Shown in pieces: positions 1 through 9,033 of a DNA stretch of 64,000 nucleotides. This DNA is from Enterobacter cloacae complex sp. R_G8 (GTDB lineage: Bacteria > Pseudomonadota > Gammaproteobacteria > Enterobacterales > Enterobacteriaceae). Below the pieces are notes generated by a model. It had not been told where the DNA came from, made no database searches, and saw only the letters and a program-made list of their open reading frames with translations. The stretch is taken from contig NZ_CP102246.1 of assembly GCF_024599795.1 (NCBI RefSeq), forward strand, positions 2,976,001 through 3,040,000. The letters are read 5' to 3'. Made by a program: the position numbers and the translations under genes. The stretch's first letter is position 1; each line of letters opens with the position of its first letter.

Positions 1-1105
1 GCGGAACGCGGGCACTCAGCGCCTTCGCAATCGCCACGATCAAATCGTCCCCCACGTCGTGACCGTAGATATCGTTCACATCCTTAAAACCATCCAGATC
101 GACAAACACCACGCTTTTTACATCAATATCACCGCGTAAACTCACCTGTTCCAGCGCCTCGATTAACGCGCGTCGGTTCGGCAAATGGCTTAACCAGTCC
201 GTTCTCGCCACCAGTCGCGCCTGGCTCTCACCCCGGGCCAGTTTGTACAGGCCGATGCTGCTCACCAGAATGAACAGCAGGATCAACCCCGACGCTAACA
301 CCACAATCTGCGTGATATCGGATGAGGCCGCCCGGGCAGCCTCCGCGCCCGGCAGGCGTGCCTGCCAGTTGATATACCCCAGTAACTCTCCTGCTGAACT
401 GCGCAGCGGCAGGCTCAGAGCGCTGATTTTGTCAGGGCTATAGTTAAGGTTATCAATCTGAAAGGTCGTTCCCAGATCGGATAATATTTTGCCGTTAAGG
501 TGGCGAGTAATCACCAGATAGCGGCGCGTGCCATCGTGAACCTGTAATCGCCCGACCATCGGGCGAATCAGCCCAATGCCGATAAACGCCACACCGTGGC
601 GTGTCTGAGTGATCCCGGCGTAGATATTTTTATCGCTGGATAACGCACGCCGGTGCTGGTCAATCAGCGCTTTCAGGCCCTGGCCAAAAAAGTCGAGCGT
701 CGTCTCGGTGAAGGGCTGGCTCTGAAACGAGCCCCAGATAACGTTGAAGTGTTCATCCAGCACGAAGGTGCCATCATAAAGGTTGTCGATCTTAAAGCCG
801 GCGCCCCAGGTGTTATACAACCATTCGGTATTGAGCGTTGGGCGGTAGGCCTCACGAACCGCGTCGTCCCAGACCGCGTTATCAATGACCAGCGAGGAGA
901 CCCGGTTGACTGAGGTCTGAATAGCCCCCTTTACGGATAGCGCCGAGCGGTGTTCATCAATCTCGTTGGTTTTGGTGCTGATAAGATGCAGGGAAAGGTA
1001 GAGCAGCGCGACGATGGAGATGATTAAGCCGATCCCCGCCATGAAGATCATGGCAAACAACGTTCTCGCGGTGGGAATATTGCGCCAGCTTAATGTGCGA
1101 TACAT
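1..1105 (-). CDS. CHASE4-GGDEF signalling protein, N-terminal part (cut by window edge)
   Basis: Translation from the ATG at 1105 gives about 368 residues and runs off the left edge without a stop. It opens with a membrane helix (about residues 13-40). A periplasmic region follows with a CHASE4-like WDDAVRE stretch, then a second helix (about 265-285), then the start of a GGDEF domain (RTDWLSHLPNRRAL, then VFVDLDGFKDVND). The GG(D/E)EF motif lies beyond the edge, so diguanylate cyclase activity cannot be confirmed and a C-terminal EAL domain is possible. The start is supported by a GAGGA ribosome site 8 bases upstream. The family senses periplasmic signals and makes (or, with EAL, breaks) cyclic di-GMP. 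It lies downstream of mdtI on the same strand. Confidence 0.85.
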   Translation of the reverse strand, partial: MYRTLSWRNIPTARTLFAMIFMAGIGLIISIVALLYLSLHLISTKTNEIDEHRSALSVKGAIQTSVNRVSSLVIDNAVWDDAVREAYRPTLNTEWLYNTWGAGFKIDNLYDGTFVLDEHFNVIWGSFQSQPFTETTLDFFGQGLKALIDQHRRALSSDKNIYAGITQTRHGVAFIGIGLIRPMVGRLQVHDGTRRYLVITRHLNGKILSDLGTTFQIDNLNYSPDKISALSLPLRSSAGELLGYINWQARLPGAEAARAASSDITQIVVLASGLILLFILVSSIGLYKLARGESQARLVARTDWLSHLPNRRALIEALEQVSLRGDIDVKSVVFVDLDGFKDVNDIYGHDVGDDLIVAIAKALSARVP

Positions 1106-1187
1106 CAGCCATCCTCTTCATGTTTTGCTTTTCTAAGCGTAATACAGGCGGCGAATTTCGCCGCCTGAAGATGATGGCTCTATTTTA

Positions 1188-1517
1188 TCAGGCGAGTTTT
1201 ATCATAATCATGCCGGCCAGCAGCAGTGCCAGACCGATCCAGCCTTTATTATTTAATCGTTGGCCGAAGAGTATCCAACCTGCTGCCAGGGTCGCGGCTA
1301 TACCAAAACCGCCCCATAATGCGTACGCCACTGACAGATCGATACCTTTTACCGCCTGCGACAGGGCGCTAAACGCACCCAGTACGGCAGCAATCGACAT
1401 CAGGCCGTAAATTTTACGGCGGAAACCATCAGAGAATTTCAGAAAGACGTTCGCCAGAATTTCCAGAACAATGGCGAACCCCAGCCAGGCCGCGTGGATC
1501 CATTCAAACTGTTGCAT
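1188..1517 (-). CDS. mdtI: Spermidine export subunit MdtI (SMR family)
   Basis: This 109-residue protein has four hydrophobic helices, the usual size for the small multidrug resistance family. It starts [13 protein letters not shown] and keeps the membrane-embedded acidic residue in the first helix ([17 protein letters not shown]). It matches E. coli MdtI in sequence and place. MdtI pairs with MdtJ as a heterodimer that exports spermidine across the inner membrane. Its start overlaps the end of mdtJ by 14 bases, so the two are translated from one message. The next gene on the strand is the CHASE4-GGDEF gene. Confidence 0.96.
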   Translation of the reverse strand: MQQFEWIHAAWLGFAIVLEILANVFLKFSDGFRRKIYGLMSIAAVLGAFSALSQAVKGIDLSVAYALWGGFGIAATLAAGWILFGQRLNNKGWIGLALLLAGMIMIKLA

Positions 1518-1866
1518 GGGTCTGCTCCTTCTGCTGTTTTGTCGGTTTACGTGTACCCGATTTAATCAGCACAATCCCGACAACCAGCGTCGTCAATCCG
1601 GCAATTTTCATTGTTGATAATGTTTCGTCAAATAACAAAACGCTGAACAGCGTAATCAACAAAATACCGATACCTTCCCAGAGGGCATAGGCTACCCCCA
1701 GCGCGATTTTCTTCACCGCAAACGAGAGGAAAATATAGGAAAGTGAAATCATCACCAGCATTAAAATAAAACCGGTGTTGCCATCGCTGACGCTTGCCCA
1801 TTTCATAGACAGCGTGCCGGTAATTTCAGCGAGAATAGCCAGGGCTAATAAAATCCAGTAAAACAT
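1504..1866 (-). CDS. mdtJ: Spermidine export subunit MdtJ (SMR family)
   Basis: The 120-residue product begins [19 protein letters not shown], like E. coli MdtJ, and has four membrane helices with the conserved Glu in helix 1. The frame is open further upstream to 1896, but the ATG at 1866 has an AGGAG ribosome site and matches the family start. MdtJ and MdtI form the heterodimeric spermidine exporter. The C-terminal tail ([16 protein letters not shown]) is polar and cytoplasmic. The gene is first in its operon and follows a long leader region. Confidence 0.96.
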   Translation of the reverse strand: MFYWILLALAILAEITGTLSMKWASVSDGNTGFILMLVMISLSYIFLSFAVKKIALGVAYALWEGIGILLITLFSVLLFDETLSTMKIAGLTTLVVGIVLIKSGTRKPTKQQKEQTHATV

Positions 1867-2285
1867 GTTTTTCTCCTGCTTGAGAATATAATCCATCGCG
1901 GCTCGCTGCGAACAGCAAACCAGAAAAAAAGAAATTAAATCAGATAGCTAAGCGCGTAGCGCCAGCTCAGGCAGAAGACGTGACTATAGCGCGTTGCGCC
2001 AGTGTTGCTCAGCAGACAGAAGGCAGAAAGAGGTGGAAAATACAGCAGTGTGGTTTGAAGAATACGTCCTGAACAAATTGTCCATAAAATTACAATTATC
2101 CGCGGTGTTGCTTCTCGTCTTTGCGGATCAAAATTGTCCTCGGTAGTTGAACACGCTGAATTTGTACCATAAGTCAGGATTTTACTCAAAGTCTTTTCAA
2201 TTCTTTACTGAGCTCGTTTGATTTTGGTTAGTTTATTTAAATGCCATTCGCATTTATCATTAATAAAAAATATTCAGGAACCGCC
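1867..2285. other. Divergent mdtJ / tqsA intergenic region, probable mdtJI leader with upstream ORF
   Basis: This 419-base stretch separates divergent mdtJ and tqsA. On the minus strand a frame stays open from 2189 to a stop at 1935 and ends in RYALSYLI. In E. coli the mdtJI leader carries a small regulatory ORF (mdtU), so the 3' part of this frame is a candidate counterpart, but I cannot fix its start. The leader contains two short look-alike elements (GCGCAACGCGC near 1990 and GCGCTACGCGC near 1955), each able to form a small GCGC-stem hairpin. No strong promoter was assigned for either gene. Confidence 0.4.
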
Positions 2286-3323
2286 ATGGCTAAACCCATC
2301 ATTACCCTGAACGGCCTTAAGATTGTCATCATGCTTGGCATGCTGGTGATCATCCTGACGGGCGTTCGTTTTGCCGCCGATATTATCGTGCCTTTTATTC
2401 TGGCGCTGTTTATTGCGGTGATCCTTAACCCGCTGGTTCAGCGCATGGTACGGCTACGCATACCGCGCGTGCTGGCGATCACCCTGCTTATCAGCATCAT
2501 CATTATCGCCATGGTGCTGCTGGTCGCTTATCTGGGCACGTCCCTCAATGAGCTGGCACGCACGTTGCCGAAATACCGCTCGTCGCTGGTGATACCGCTG
2601 TTGCAGATTGAGCCCTGGCTGCAGCGCGCGGGCATTGAGGTCTCCGTTGAGGAGTTGCTGAAGTATATCGATCCCAACGCGGCCATGACCCTGGTCACCA
2701 GCCTGCTGGCGCAACTCTCTAACGCCATGACCTCTATTTTCCTGCTGTTTTTAACCGTGGTGTTTATGCTGCTGGAGGTGCCGCAACTGCCTGCCAAACT
2801 GCAGCAGATCATGGTTCGGCCGGTGGAAGGAATGGGAGCCATTCAGCGCGCGCTGGACAGCGTCTCCCGCTATCTGGTGCTGAAAACGGCGATCAGCCTC
2901 GTCACCGGGTTTGTTGTCTGGGGGATGCTGGTTGCGCTGGATGTACGGTTTGCCTTCGTCTGGGGGCTGCTCGCCTTTGCGCTCAACTATATTCCCAACA
3001 TCGGTTCCGTGCTGGCGGCCATCCCGCCTATTCTTCAGGTGCTGGTTTTCAGTGGCTTGTATGATGCACTGGTTCTGCTGGCCGGTTATCTGGTGATTAA
3101 CCTGGTCTTCGGAAATATTCTTGAGCCGCGCATGATGGGGCGCGGGCTCGGGCTTTCCACGCTGGTGGTGTTTTTATCCCTGATATTCTGGGGTTGGCTG
3201 CTCGGCCCCGTCGGCATGCTGCTCTCCGTTCCGCTGACCATCATCGTCAAGATTGCGCTTGAGCAGACGGCGGGCGGACAAAGTATCGCCGTACTGCTGA
3301 GCGATATGAGCCACAGAGGCTGA
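2286..3323 (+). CDS. tqsA: AI-2E family transporter TqsA
   Basis: The 345-residue inner-membrane protein has about eight hydrophobic segments and matches E. coli TqsA closely from [16 protein letters not shown] onward. The frame is open from 2241, but the ATG at 2286 fits the family start and has an AGGAA ribosome site. TqsA is thought to export the quorum signal autoinducer-2 and thereby lower its internal level. The C-terminal region has the family's conserved [20 protein letters not shown] segment. It is divergent from mdtJI as in E. coli. The gene downstream is not pntB, as it would be in E. coli, but an accessory oxidoreductase on the other strand. Confidence 0.96.
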   Translation: MAKPIITLNGLKIVIMLGMLVIILTGVRFAADIIVPFILALFIAVILNPLVQRMVRLRIPRVLAITLLISIIIIAMVLLVAYLGTSLNELARTLPKYRSSLVIPLLQIEPWLQRAGIEVSVEELLKYIDPNAAMTLVTSLLAQLSNAMTSIFLLFLTVVFMLLEVPQLPAKLQQIMVRPVEGMGAIQRALDSVSRYLVLKTAISLVTGFVVWGMLVALDVRFAFVWGLLAFALNYIPNIGSVLAAIPPILQVLVFSGLYDALVLLAGYLVINLVFGNILEPRMMGRGLGLSTLVVFLSLIFWGWLLGPVGMLLSVPLTIIVKIALEQTAGGQSIAVLLSDMSHRG

Positions 3324-3340
3324 GCAACCCGTTACTTAAA

Positions 3341-4366
3341 CTATTCGCGCCAGCCCATCGCTGGCGCTACATGTTTGAGGATCGACTCAATCACATGCGC
3401 GTTGTAGTCCACGCCAAGCTGATTCGGCACGGTCAGTAACAGGGTATCCGCTTCGGCGATCGCTTCATCCTGCTTCAGCTGTTCAACCAGCTTATCGGGC
3501 TCCGCCGCATAGCTGCGTCCGAAAATCGCCCGCGTTTTTTCATCCAGATAACCCACGCTATCGCTGTCGTTGCGGCTGGCCCCGAAATACATCCGGTCAC
3601 GATCGTCCATCAGGGCGAAGATACTGCGGCTAACCGACACGCGCGGCTGACGGGTATGGCCCGCCTCTGCCCAGGCCTGACGATACGCGCGGATCTGTTT
3701 TGCCTGCTGAATATGGAACGGCTCACCGGTTTCATCGTCTTTCAGCGTTGAGCTTTGCAGGTTCATGCCCAGTTTTGCGGCCCAGACCGCCGTTGCATTT
3801 GAACCCGCCCCCCACCAGATGCGGTCGCGTAAACCTTCAGAATGTGGCTCCAGGCGCAGCAGACCCGGCGGGTTCGGGAACATCGGTTGCGGATTTGGTT
3901 TCGCAAACCCTTCTCCGCGCAGCACCTCAAGCAGCACCTCGGTATGACGACGCGCCATATCCGCTTCGTTTTCCCCTTCCTGCGGGACATAGCCAAAGTG
4001 ACGCCAGCCATCAATCACCTGCTCCGGCGAGCCGCGGCTAATGCCCAGCTGCAAACGCCCACCGGAGATCAGATCCGCCGCCCCGGCGTCCTCCGCCATG
4101 TACATCGGGTTTTCATACCGCATGTCAATCACGCCGGTACCGATTTCGATGGTTTTGGTTTTTGCGCCTATCGCCGCCAGCAAGGGGAACGGCGAGCTCA
4201 GCTGGCGAGCAAAGTGGTGTACGCGGAAATACGCGCCATCTGCGCCCAGCTCTTCAGCCGCTACGGCCAGATCGATGGACTGCAGCAGCGTGTCCGCTGC
4301 GGTTCGGGTACCGGACTGCGGCGACGGCGTCCAGTGACCAAATGATAAAAATCCGATCTTTTTCAT
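3341..4366 (-). CDS. LLM class flavin-dependent oxidoreductase
   Basis: The 341-residue protein belongs to the bacterial luciferase-like monooxygenase family. It has the typical early run (AAEELGADGAYFRVHHF), the TIEIGTGVIDMRYENPMYMAEDAGAADLISGGRL-type barrel core split over residues 71-105, and LGISRGSPEQ. Such enzymes use FMNH2, usually supplied by a separate reductase, to oxidise small organic substrates; no reductase gene lies next to it. It is convergent with tqsA (17 bases apart) and divergent from yajD. The substrate cannot be told from sequence. Confidence 0.88.
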   Translation of the reverse strand: MKKIGFLSFGHWTPSPQSGTRTAADTLLQSIDLAVAAEELGADGAYFRVHHFARQLSSPFPLLAAIGAKTKTIEIGTGVIDMRYENPMYMAEDAGAADLISGGRLQLGISRGSPEQVIDGWRHFGYVPQEGENEADMARRHTEVLLEVLRGEGFAKPNPQPMFPNPPGLLRLEPHSEGLRDRIWWGAGSNATAVWAAKLGMNLQSSTLKDDETGEPFHIQQAKQIRAYRQAWAEAGHTRQPRVSVSRSIFALMDDRDRMYFGASRNDSDSVGYLDEKTRAIFGRSYAAEPDKLVEQLKQDEAIAEADTLLLTVPNQLGVDYNAHVIESILKHVAPAMGWRE

Positions 4367-4544
4367 AACAGGTAATCCTGAGAATGTGATGCGTTTCCTC
4401 TACTTTACGCATTACCGGGCAACAATAAATGCCGTTTATTTAACGGAATGCTTCAAATAAATTGACTGAACTGCGCAGATCGCCATGACGTTCCATAATG
4501 GGATATAATTTCGCTCACTCTTTTCCTCGCAGGTAAAACCGGCA

Positions 4545-4892
4545 ATGGCTCTGATCCCTAAAAACTACGCGCGGCTGGAAAGCGGCTATCGTGAAAAAGC
4601 GTTAAAAATTTACCCATGGGTCTGTGGGCGCTGCTCACGGGAATTTGTCTATTCCAACCTCCGTGAACTCACGGTCCACCATATCGATCACGACCATACT
4701 AACAACCCGGAAGATGGCAGTAACTGGGAGCTGTTATGCCTGTTTTGCCACGATCATGAACACTCGAAGTACACCGAAGCAGACCAGTACGGCACCACCG
4801 TTGTCGCGGGAGAAGACGCGCAAAAAGATATGGGTGTCGCCACCTTTAATCCGTTTGCTGATTTGAAAGCGATGATGAACAAGAAGAAATAA
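4545..4892 (+). CDS. yajD: HNH nuclease family protein YajD
   Basis: The 115-residue product is nearly the same as E. coli YajD along its whole length, ending FADLKAMMNKKK. It has an HNH fold: CGRCSREF, then LTVHHIDHDHTNN, then ELLCLFCHDHEH, giving two Cys pairs for a structural zinc and the HH and N residues of the active site. The substrate and role are not established. In E. coli the gene sits near tsx, far from the terminus, so its place here beside efflux genes is a relocation. The start has an upstream GCAGG ribosome site. Confidence 0.95.
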   Translation: MALIPKNYARLESGYREKALKIYPWVCGRCSREFVYSNLRELTVHHIDHDHTNNPEDGSNWELLCLFCHDHEHSKYTEADQYGTTVVAGEDAQKDMGVATFNPFADLKAMMNKKK

Positions 4893-4944
4893 TCTTCCTG
4901 GTTTTTTCTTGTCTCGCCGCTTCTCCCCCTCCGGCCAGCTCTGT

Positions 4945-5037
4945 TCACCCGTATACATAGACGTACCAGGTAATGACATAGATGGCCGTTATCATTGCCC
5001 CGGCGACGCCGAGGAAGACCGCATCTTTCAGCTCCAC
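4945..5037 (-). CDS. Possible small one-helix membrane protein
   Basis: A GTG at 5037 opens a 30-codon frame ending at a TGA at 4945. The peptide starts VELKDAVFLGVAGAMITA and continues with an aromatic run (TWYVYVYG), giving one plausible membrane helix with a short charged N-terminus. The GTG lies one base after the stop of the MipA-type gene on the same strand, a spacing that fits translational coupling. The ribosome site is weak (only TGGA inside the upstream gene). I do not recognise the peptide. It could instead be the remnant of a longer membrane protein. Confidence 0.4.
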   Translation of the reverse strand: MELKDAVFLGVAGAMITAIYVITWYVYVYG

Positions 5038-5038
5038 G

Positions 5039-5827
5039 CTAGAATGTCCAGGTGATGGCGGCGGTGACAGCGCCTTCCTGACGTCGCGATACGATTGGGC
5101 TGTTATTCGCATGCTCCCCAAGCCAGGTGTAGTCAGCGCTCAGCAGCGTGCCCCAGTGGGCATCGAGCTGATGGCTCCATGTCAGGCTGTTGTCTATACC
5201 GTAGAATCCACCGGGCGCTGAATAACGGCTATAGCCGGCGCGCAGACTCTGCTGCTGACTGACGCCATACCAGGTATTCATGTAACGGCTGTCGCCAAAC
5301 AGGGATGCAGACTGAAAAACAATCGTGTCCTGACTGTTTTGCAGAGGGATCAGCGTGACAGAGGCCTGGTAGTTTACCCCCTGACTGTCCGTTACAGGCA
5401 GGGTCGCTTTGCCTTCCACGCTGAGCCAGGAAGTGATTTGCCAGCCGACTGCCAGCCCGGTATTCAGGCTGGTATCGATCTCCCCCATCCCTTTCAGATT
5501 ATTCGCTCCCTCGCGCCAGCTGGCGTTTTCGTCCGCCCTCCCCAGGTCGTAACCCAGCGTATGTTCAAGGTACACGCCGCTGTCATTTTGCAGGTCATAT
5601 CCAATGCCTTTCTGCGCATCAATAAAGAATGCGCCTTTGCGCCCCTGTAAAACAGGAACCCCTTGCCATACCTGCTTGTCAGAGCCTGAATAACGAGGCG
5701 CATAGCGTCCTCCTGCCCCAATCGTCAAATAGTCGGAAGACGTTTGTGCCTCATCGGCGTGTACGCCGGATGCTGCCGTCATCAGAAACGGAACGGTCAT
5801 ATACAGGGCTTTTTTTCTCGCTATCAT
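5039..5827 (-). CDS. MipA/OmpV family outer membrane protein
   Basis: The 262-residue product has a signal peptide (MIARKKALYMTVPFLMTAASGVHA, cut before DEAQ) and a beta-barrel body of alternating residues. It contains the family's early GGRYAPRYSGSDKQVW region and a terminal aromatic residue (AAITWTF), as expected for barrel assembly. The frame extends to a GTG at 5839, but the ATG at 5827 has a GGAG ribosome site 6 bases upstream. MipA in E. coli is a scaffold for murein enzymes; relatives are linked to envelope stress and antibiotic response. The gene is divergent from a two-component system and RND pump, so joint control is likely. Confidence 0.88.
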   Translation of the reverse strand: MIARKKALYMTVPFLMTAASGVHADEAQTSSDYLTIGAGGRYAPRYSGSDKQVWQGVPVLQGRKGAFFIDAQKGIGYDLQNDSGVYLEHTLGYDLGRADENASWREGANNLKGMGEIDTSLNTGLAVGWQITSWLSVEGKATLPVTDSQGVNYQASVTLIPLQNSQDTIVFQSASLFGDSRYMNTWYGVSQQQSLRAGYSRYSAPGGFYGIDNSLTWSHQLDAHWGTLLSADYTWLGEHANNSPIVSRRQEGAVTAAITWTF

Positions 5828-5917
5828 ACTGGTCTCCACTTCTACGTTGTGCGCAGTATGATTTGGCTAAATCAATGAATAGTCGGGATAGTGTTAAGAA
5901 ACGGTCAAGGTGAACAG

Positions 5918-6613
5918 ATGTTGTCCAGAAGAGTGCTGATTATTGAAGATGATGCCGATGCGGCTGGCGTACTTGAAGCCTATTTACGCCGTGAAAATTA
6001 CGATGTGACCGTCACGGGGGACGGGCTGGCCGGACTGGAGATGGCGCAACGCTGGAAACCCGATCTTGTCTTGCTGGATGTCATGCTTCCTGGACTCAAC
6101 GGAACGGAGGTGCTGGCCAGCCTGCGTCGCAAAAGCGACGTGCCCGTTATCATGGTGACGGCTATGGGCGATACGCCCGATCGCATCGGCGCGTTGAGAT
6201 ACGGGGCTGATGACTATGTCGTTAAACCCTATCATCCAGGTGAAGTCGTGGCACGGGTGCAGGCGGTGCTGCGCCGGAGTAACAAAAACACGCGCGAAGA
6301 AGAGATCCTTCGCTGGCAGACGCTGGAGGTGGATGTCACGGCCATCGTGGCGAGTATCGTCAACGATGACAACACGCCACGGGTACTGGATCTGACCCCA
6401 ACGGAATTCTCGCTACTGACCACGCTAATGCGTTCACCTTCGCGTCCTTTTTCCCGTCAATATTTACTGGAGCACTGTTTGCCGGAAAGCGAGGCCCTGG
6501 AGCGGGTGGTGGATACCCATATTTATAACCTGCGTAAAAAACTCGAAGCCGCGGGTATTTCCGGCGTGCTGGTTAACGTTCGCGGCGTGGGTTACAGGTT
6601 CAGACAGCCATGA
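5918..6613 (+). CDS. OmpR/PhoB-type response regulator
   Basis: The protein has a receiver domain (residues 1-115) with the acidic pocket (IIEDDAD), phospho-acceptor Asp54 in LLDVMLPG, and Lys in VVKPYHPGE. A winged-helix DNA-binding domain follows (LTPTEFSLL, then VVDTHIYNLRKKLE and VRGVGYRF). The ATG at 5918 gives 231 residues; the frame is open to 5891 but the longer form adds no conserved sequence. Four-base overlap with the kinase gene downstream marks an operon. Similar regulators (SmeR, AdeR) control RND efflux genes, which fits the neighbours. Targets probably include the pump operon and the divergent MipA-type gene. Confidence 0.93.
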   Translation: MLSRRVLIIEDDADAAGVLEAYLRRENYDVTVTGDGLAGLEMAQRWKPDLVLLDVMLPGLNGTEVLASLRRKSDVPVIMVTAMGDTPDRIGALRYGADDYVVKPYHPGEVVARVQAVLRRSNKNTREEEILRWQTLEVDVTAIVASIVNDDNTPRVLDLTPTEFSLLTTLMRSPSRPFSRQYLLEHCLPESEALERVVDTHIYNLRKKLEAAGISGVLVNVRGVGYRFRQP

Positions 6614-7806
6614 TAAAGACCCGTCATTCCTCCCTCTGGCGCTGGATTTGCGCGCGCATCCTGGCGCTGGCGATTGGCAGCGTGATCGTTATTGCAGCCT
6701 GCATGTGGCTGCGCTACGCCGTGCAGAACTACTGGATAATGGGCAAAATGCCCGCAGCGGTCCGGCAGGAGTTTCTCACGCTCAGCCAGAATCCGCAGTC
6801 AAACCCGGCCCGCTTTCACGATATTGTAGACAGCTGGTGGGGGCTCAGTTACTCCACTCCGTCCATCGCCTCGGCTGACTGGGTCACCGTGGCTCTGCTG
6901 GTGCTGGTGATGATCCCCTTCATCGTGGTGATGGGGCTTAAGCACGCACGTCCTCTGGCGCTGCAGTTCAGCTGTCTTCGGGATGCGGCCAAAGATGTGG
7001 CCGATGGACAGTTTGGCCGACAGGCCGAGCTGGTGAAAGATGCGCCTGCAGAAATGATCAGCTTTGCAGCTGACTTTAATACCATGACCGGACAACTGGC
7101 TCGCTATGAAAAGGAGCTGCGCGCCTCGCACGTTGCCATGGCACATGAGCTGCGCTCTCCCCTGACGGCAGCCATTGGACGTCTGCAGGGTATGATGGAC
7201 GGTGTGTTTGACGCCAGCCCGGAGCAACTGGGGATGGTGATGAAACAGCTCCAGCACCTCAACCGGCTGACCGATGAATTGCATCTTCTCTCTTTGGCTG
7301 ATGCGGGGAATCTTGTACTTGAAGAACGGCCATTGCGTCTGGATGAGCTGATTCAGGAGCGGGCAGACTGGATCACCCCGCAGGCCGATGCGCATAATTT
7401 TACGATAACGTTGCGTAACCCGCGCGCCTGCCCTTTCAGAGGCGATGCGTTCCGTATGGGACAAGTGTTTACGATCCTCATGGAAAATTCACTCCGCTAC
7501 GGACGCGAGGGAGGCCATCTGGAGGTGTCCCTGCATTATGCCAGGGGGCATTACACCCTCGAATTCGCCGATGACGGTCCGGGTGTATCAAAGCACTTTT
7601 TACCGGACATGTTTAAGCGATTTAGCCGCGAGGAACAGTCTCGCGCCCGCCACTCCGGCGGCAGCGGCCTCGGTTTATCTATTGCCCAGGCGATTTGCCA
7701 GGCGCATGGGGGAAGTATTCACGCGTCATTGCCGGATACCGGAGGACTTGTGGTGCGCATCCAGTTGCCCTGGCGCGCTTATGACGAGGAAAATTCCCGT
7801 TCTTGA
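6610..7806 (+). CDS. Sensor histidine kinase paired with the 5918 response regulator
   Basis: The 398-residue protein has two membrane helices (about 17-36 and 92-110) around a short periplasmic loop of some 55 residues. A HAMP-like linker follows, then a phospho-acceptor domain with His179 in MAHELRSPLT. The ATPase domain shows the N box (LMENSLRYG), G1 (FADDGPGV), F and G2 (GGSGLGLSIA). It resembles SmeS and AdeS kinases. The ATG overlaps the regulator's stop (ATGA). The small periplasmic loop suggests sensing within or close to the membrane, though the signal is unknown. Confidence 0.92.
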   Translation: MIKTRHSSLWRWICARILALAIGSVIVIAACMWLRYAVQNYWIMGKMPAAVRQEFLTLSQNPQSNPARFHDIVDSWWGLSYSTPSIASADWVTVALLVLVMIPFIVVMGLKHARPLALQFSCLRDAAKDVADGQFGRQAELVKDAPAEMISFAADFNTMTGQLARYEKELRASHVAMAHELRSPLTAAIGRLQGMMDGVFDASPEQLGMVMKQLQHLNRLTDELHLLSLADAGNLVLEERPLRLDELIQERADWITPQADAHNFTITLRNPRACPFRGDAFRMGQVFTILMENSLRYGREGGHLEVSLHYARGHYTLEFADDGPGVSKHFLPDMFKRFSREEQSRARHSGGSGLGLSIAQAICQAHGGSIHASLPDTGGLVVRIQLPWRAYDEENSRS

Positions 7807-7884
7807 TAAACCCTTGACACAACATCGAATCTTTCTCGATGAACAGCCGATTAAATAACGCCATCCCTTTTCTGGAGCGGCGTT

Positions 7885-9033
7885 ATGTCAGACGAATTCA
7901 TTCTCTCCCTCCGCCACAGTCTGCATCATGTATACAGCGTGGCGCGCACCCTTTCCTGGCTGCACTTTATTCCCCTGGTGATACTTGCTCTGGTTATTTT
8001 CCCGCTAACCGGCTGCGGCGATAAACACGAAAACACGCCGCCCCCCGTGCGGGCGGTACGCTACAGTGTGGTGGGTTCAGCGAAAACGCTGCCGGCACTG
8101 GAAAGAACCGGTGAGATCCATGCCCATGATGAGACGACGCTGAGTTTCCGTGTCGGGGGCAGGATCCTCACGCGCGTTGTCGATATTGGCGATCGGGTTA
8201 CCGCCGGGCAACTGCTGGCGACCCTCGACAATACCACCGGACAAAATCAGCTCGACGCCGCCACCGCTGACTATGAGGGTGCCAAAGCCTCAGCGCAGGT
8301 TGCCGCGCTCAACGTCAACAGAATGCAAACGCTGATGCCCACCGGCGCGATAGCCCGCACGCAACTCGACACTGCCCGTGCAGACTGGCTTGTCGCCAGC
8401 GCGCGTCTGAAAAGTAGCGAGGCGGCACTGCGCAACGCCCGGGAAAGCCTGGGCTGGACCCGCCTTCTCTCGCCGAAGGAGGGCATCATTACCGCGGTCA
8501 GCGCCTCTGCGGGCCAGATTGTCAGCGCAGGCCAGTCGGTGCTGACGCTGGCGACCGGTGAAGCCCGCGATGTGGTGTTTGATGTTGCCGCGCCCGATGA
8601 GATCCCCTCACCGGATAAAGCTCAATTCCGCATCGCCTTGCTGAGCGACCCGACAGTCAATGCTTCAGCGGTGTTACGCGATATCACGCCTCAGGCCGAT
8701 CCCCTGACCCGTACCTGGCGTGTCCGCGCCACTCTGAACAACCCGCCCGCCGCCATGGCTCTGGGCGCCAGCGTCACCGTAACCCTGCCCTCCAGTGCCG
8801 CGTGCGGTTACGTCCTTCCGGCCTCGGCACTGAGTCGTTACGCAGACAGGCCCGCTGTGTTTGTGATCAACCAGCAATCTCAGGCGCAACTGCGCGTGGT
8901 TGTGCCGGCACGTTACACAGCCTCCTCCGTCATCATCGCCTCCGGTCTTGCGCCCGGTGACAGAGTGATTACGGCTGGCGTGAGCAAATTACGCTCAGGC
9001 GAACCGGTGATTGCCGGAGAGGAGCAGCCATGA
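7885..9033 (+). CDS. RND efflux periplasmic adaptor lipoprotein
   Basis: The 382-residue product has a hydrophobic N-terminal segment ending in a lipobox (FPLTGC, Cys44), so it is probably an inner-membrane lipoprotein. The N-terminal tail before the helix is unusually long (about 27 residues). The body has the membrane fusion protein pattern: a biotinyl-lipoyl half (GRILTRVVDIGDRVTAGQLLATL), a helical hairpin (about 105-165), the second lipoyl half (GIITAVSASAGQIVSAGQSV) and a beta-barrel. It joins the inner-membrane pump to an outer-membrane channel. No channel gene is nearby, so TolC is the likely partner. Its stop overlaps the pump start (ATGA). Confidence 0.93.
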   Translation: MSDEFILSLRHSLHHVYSVARTLSWLHFIPLVILALVIFPLTGCGDKHENTPPPVRAVRYSVVGSAKTLPALERTGEIHAHDETTLSFRVGGRILTRVVDIGDRVTAGQLLATLDNTTGQNQLDAATADYEGAKASAQVAALNVNRMQTLMPTGAIARTQLDTARADWLVASARLKSSEAALRNARESLGWTRLLSPKEGIITAVSASAGQIVSAGQSVLTLATGEARDVVFDVAAPDEIPSPDKAQFRIALLSDPTVNASAVLRDITPQADPLTRTWRVRATLNNPPAAMALGASVTVTLPSSAACGYVLPASALSRYADRPAVFVINQQSQAQLRVVVPARYTASSVIIASGLAPGDRVITAGVSKLRSGEPVIAGEEQP

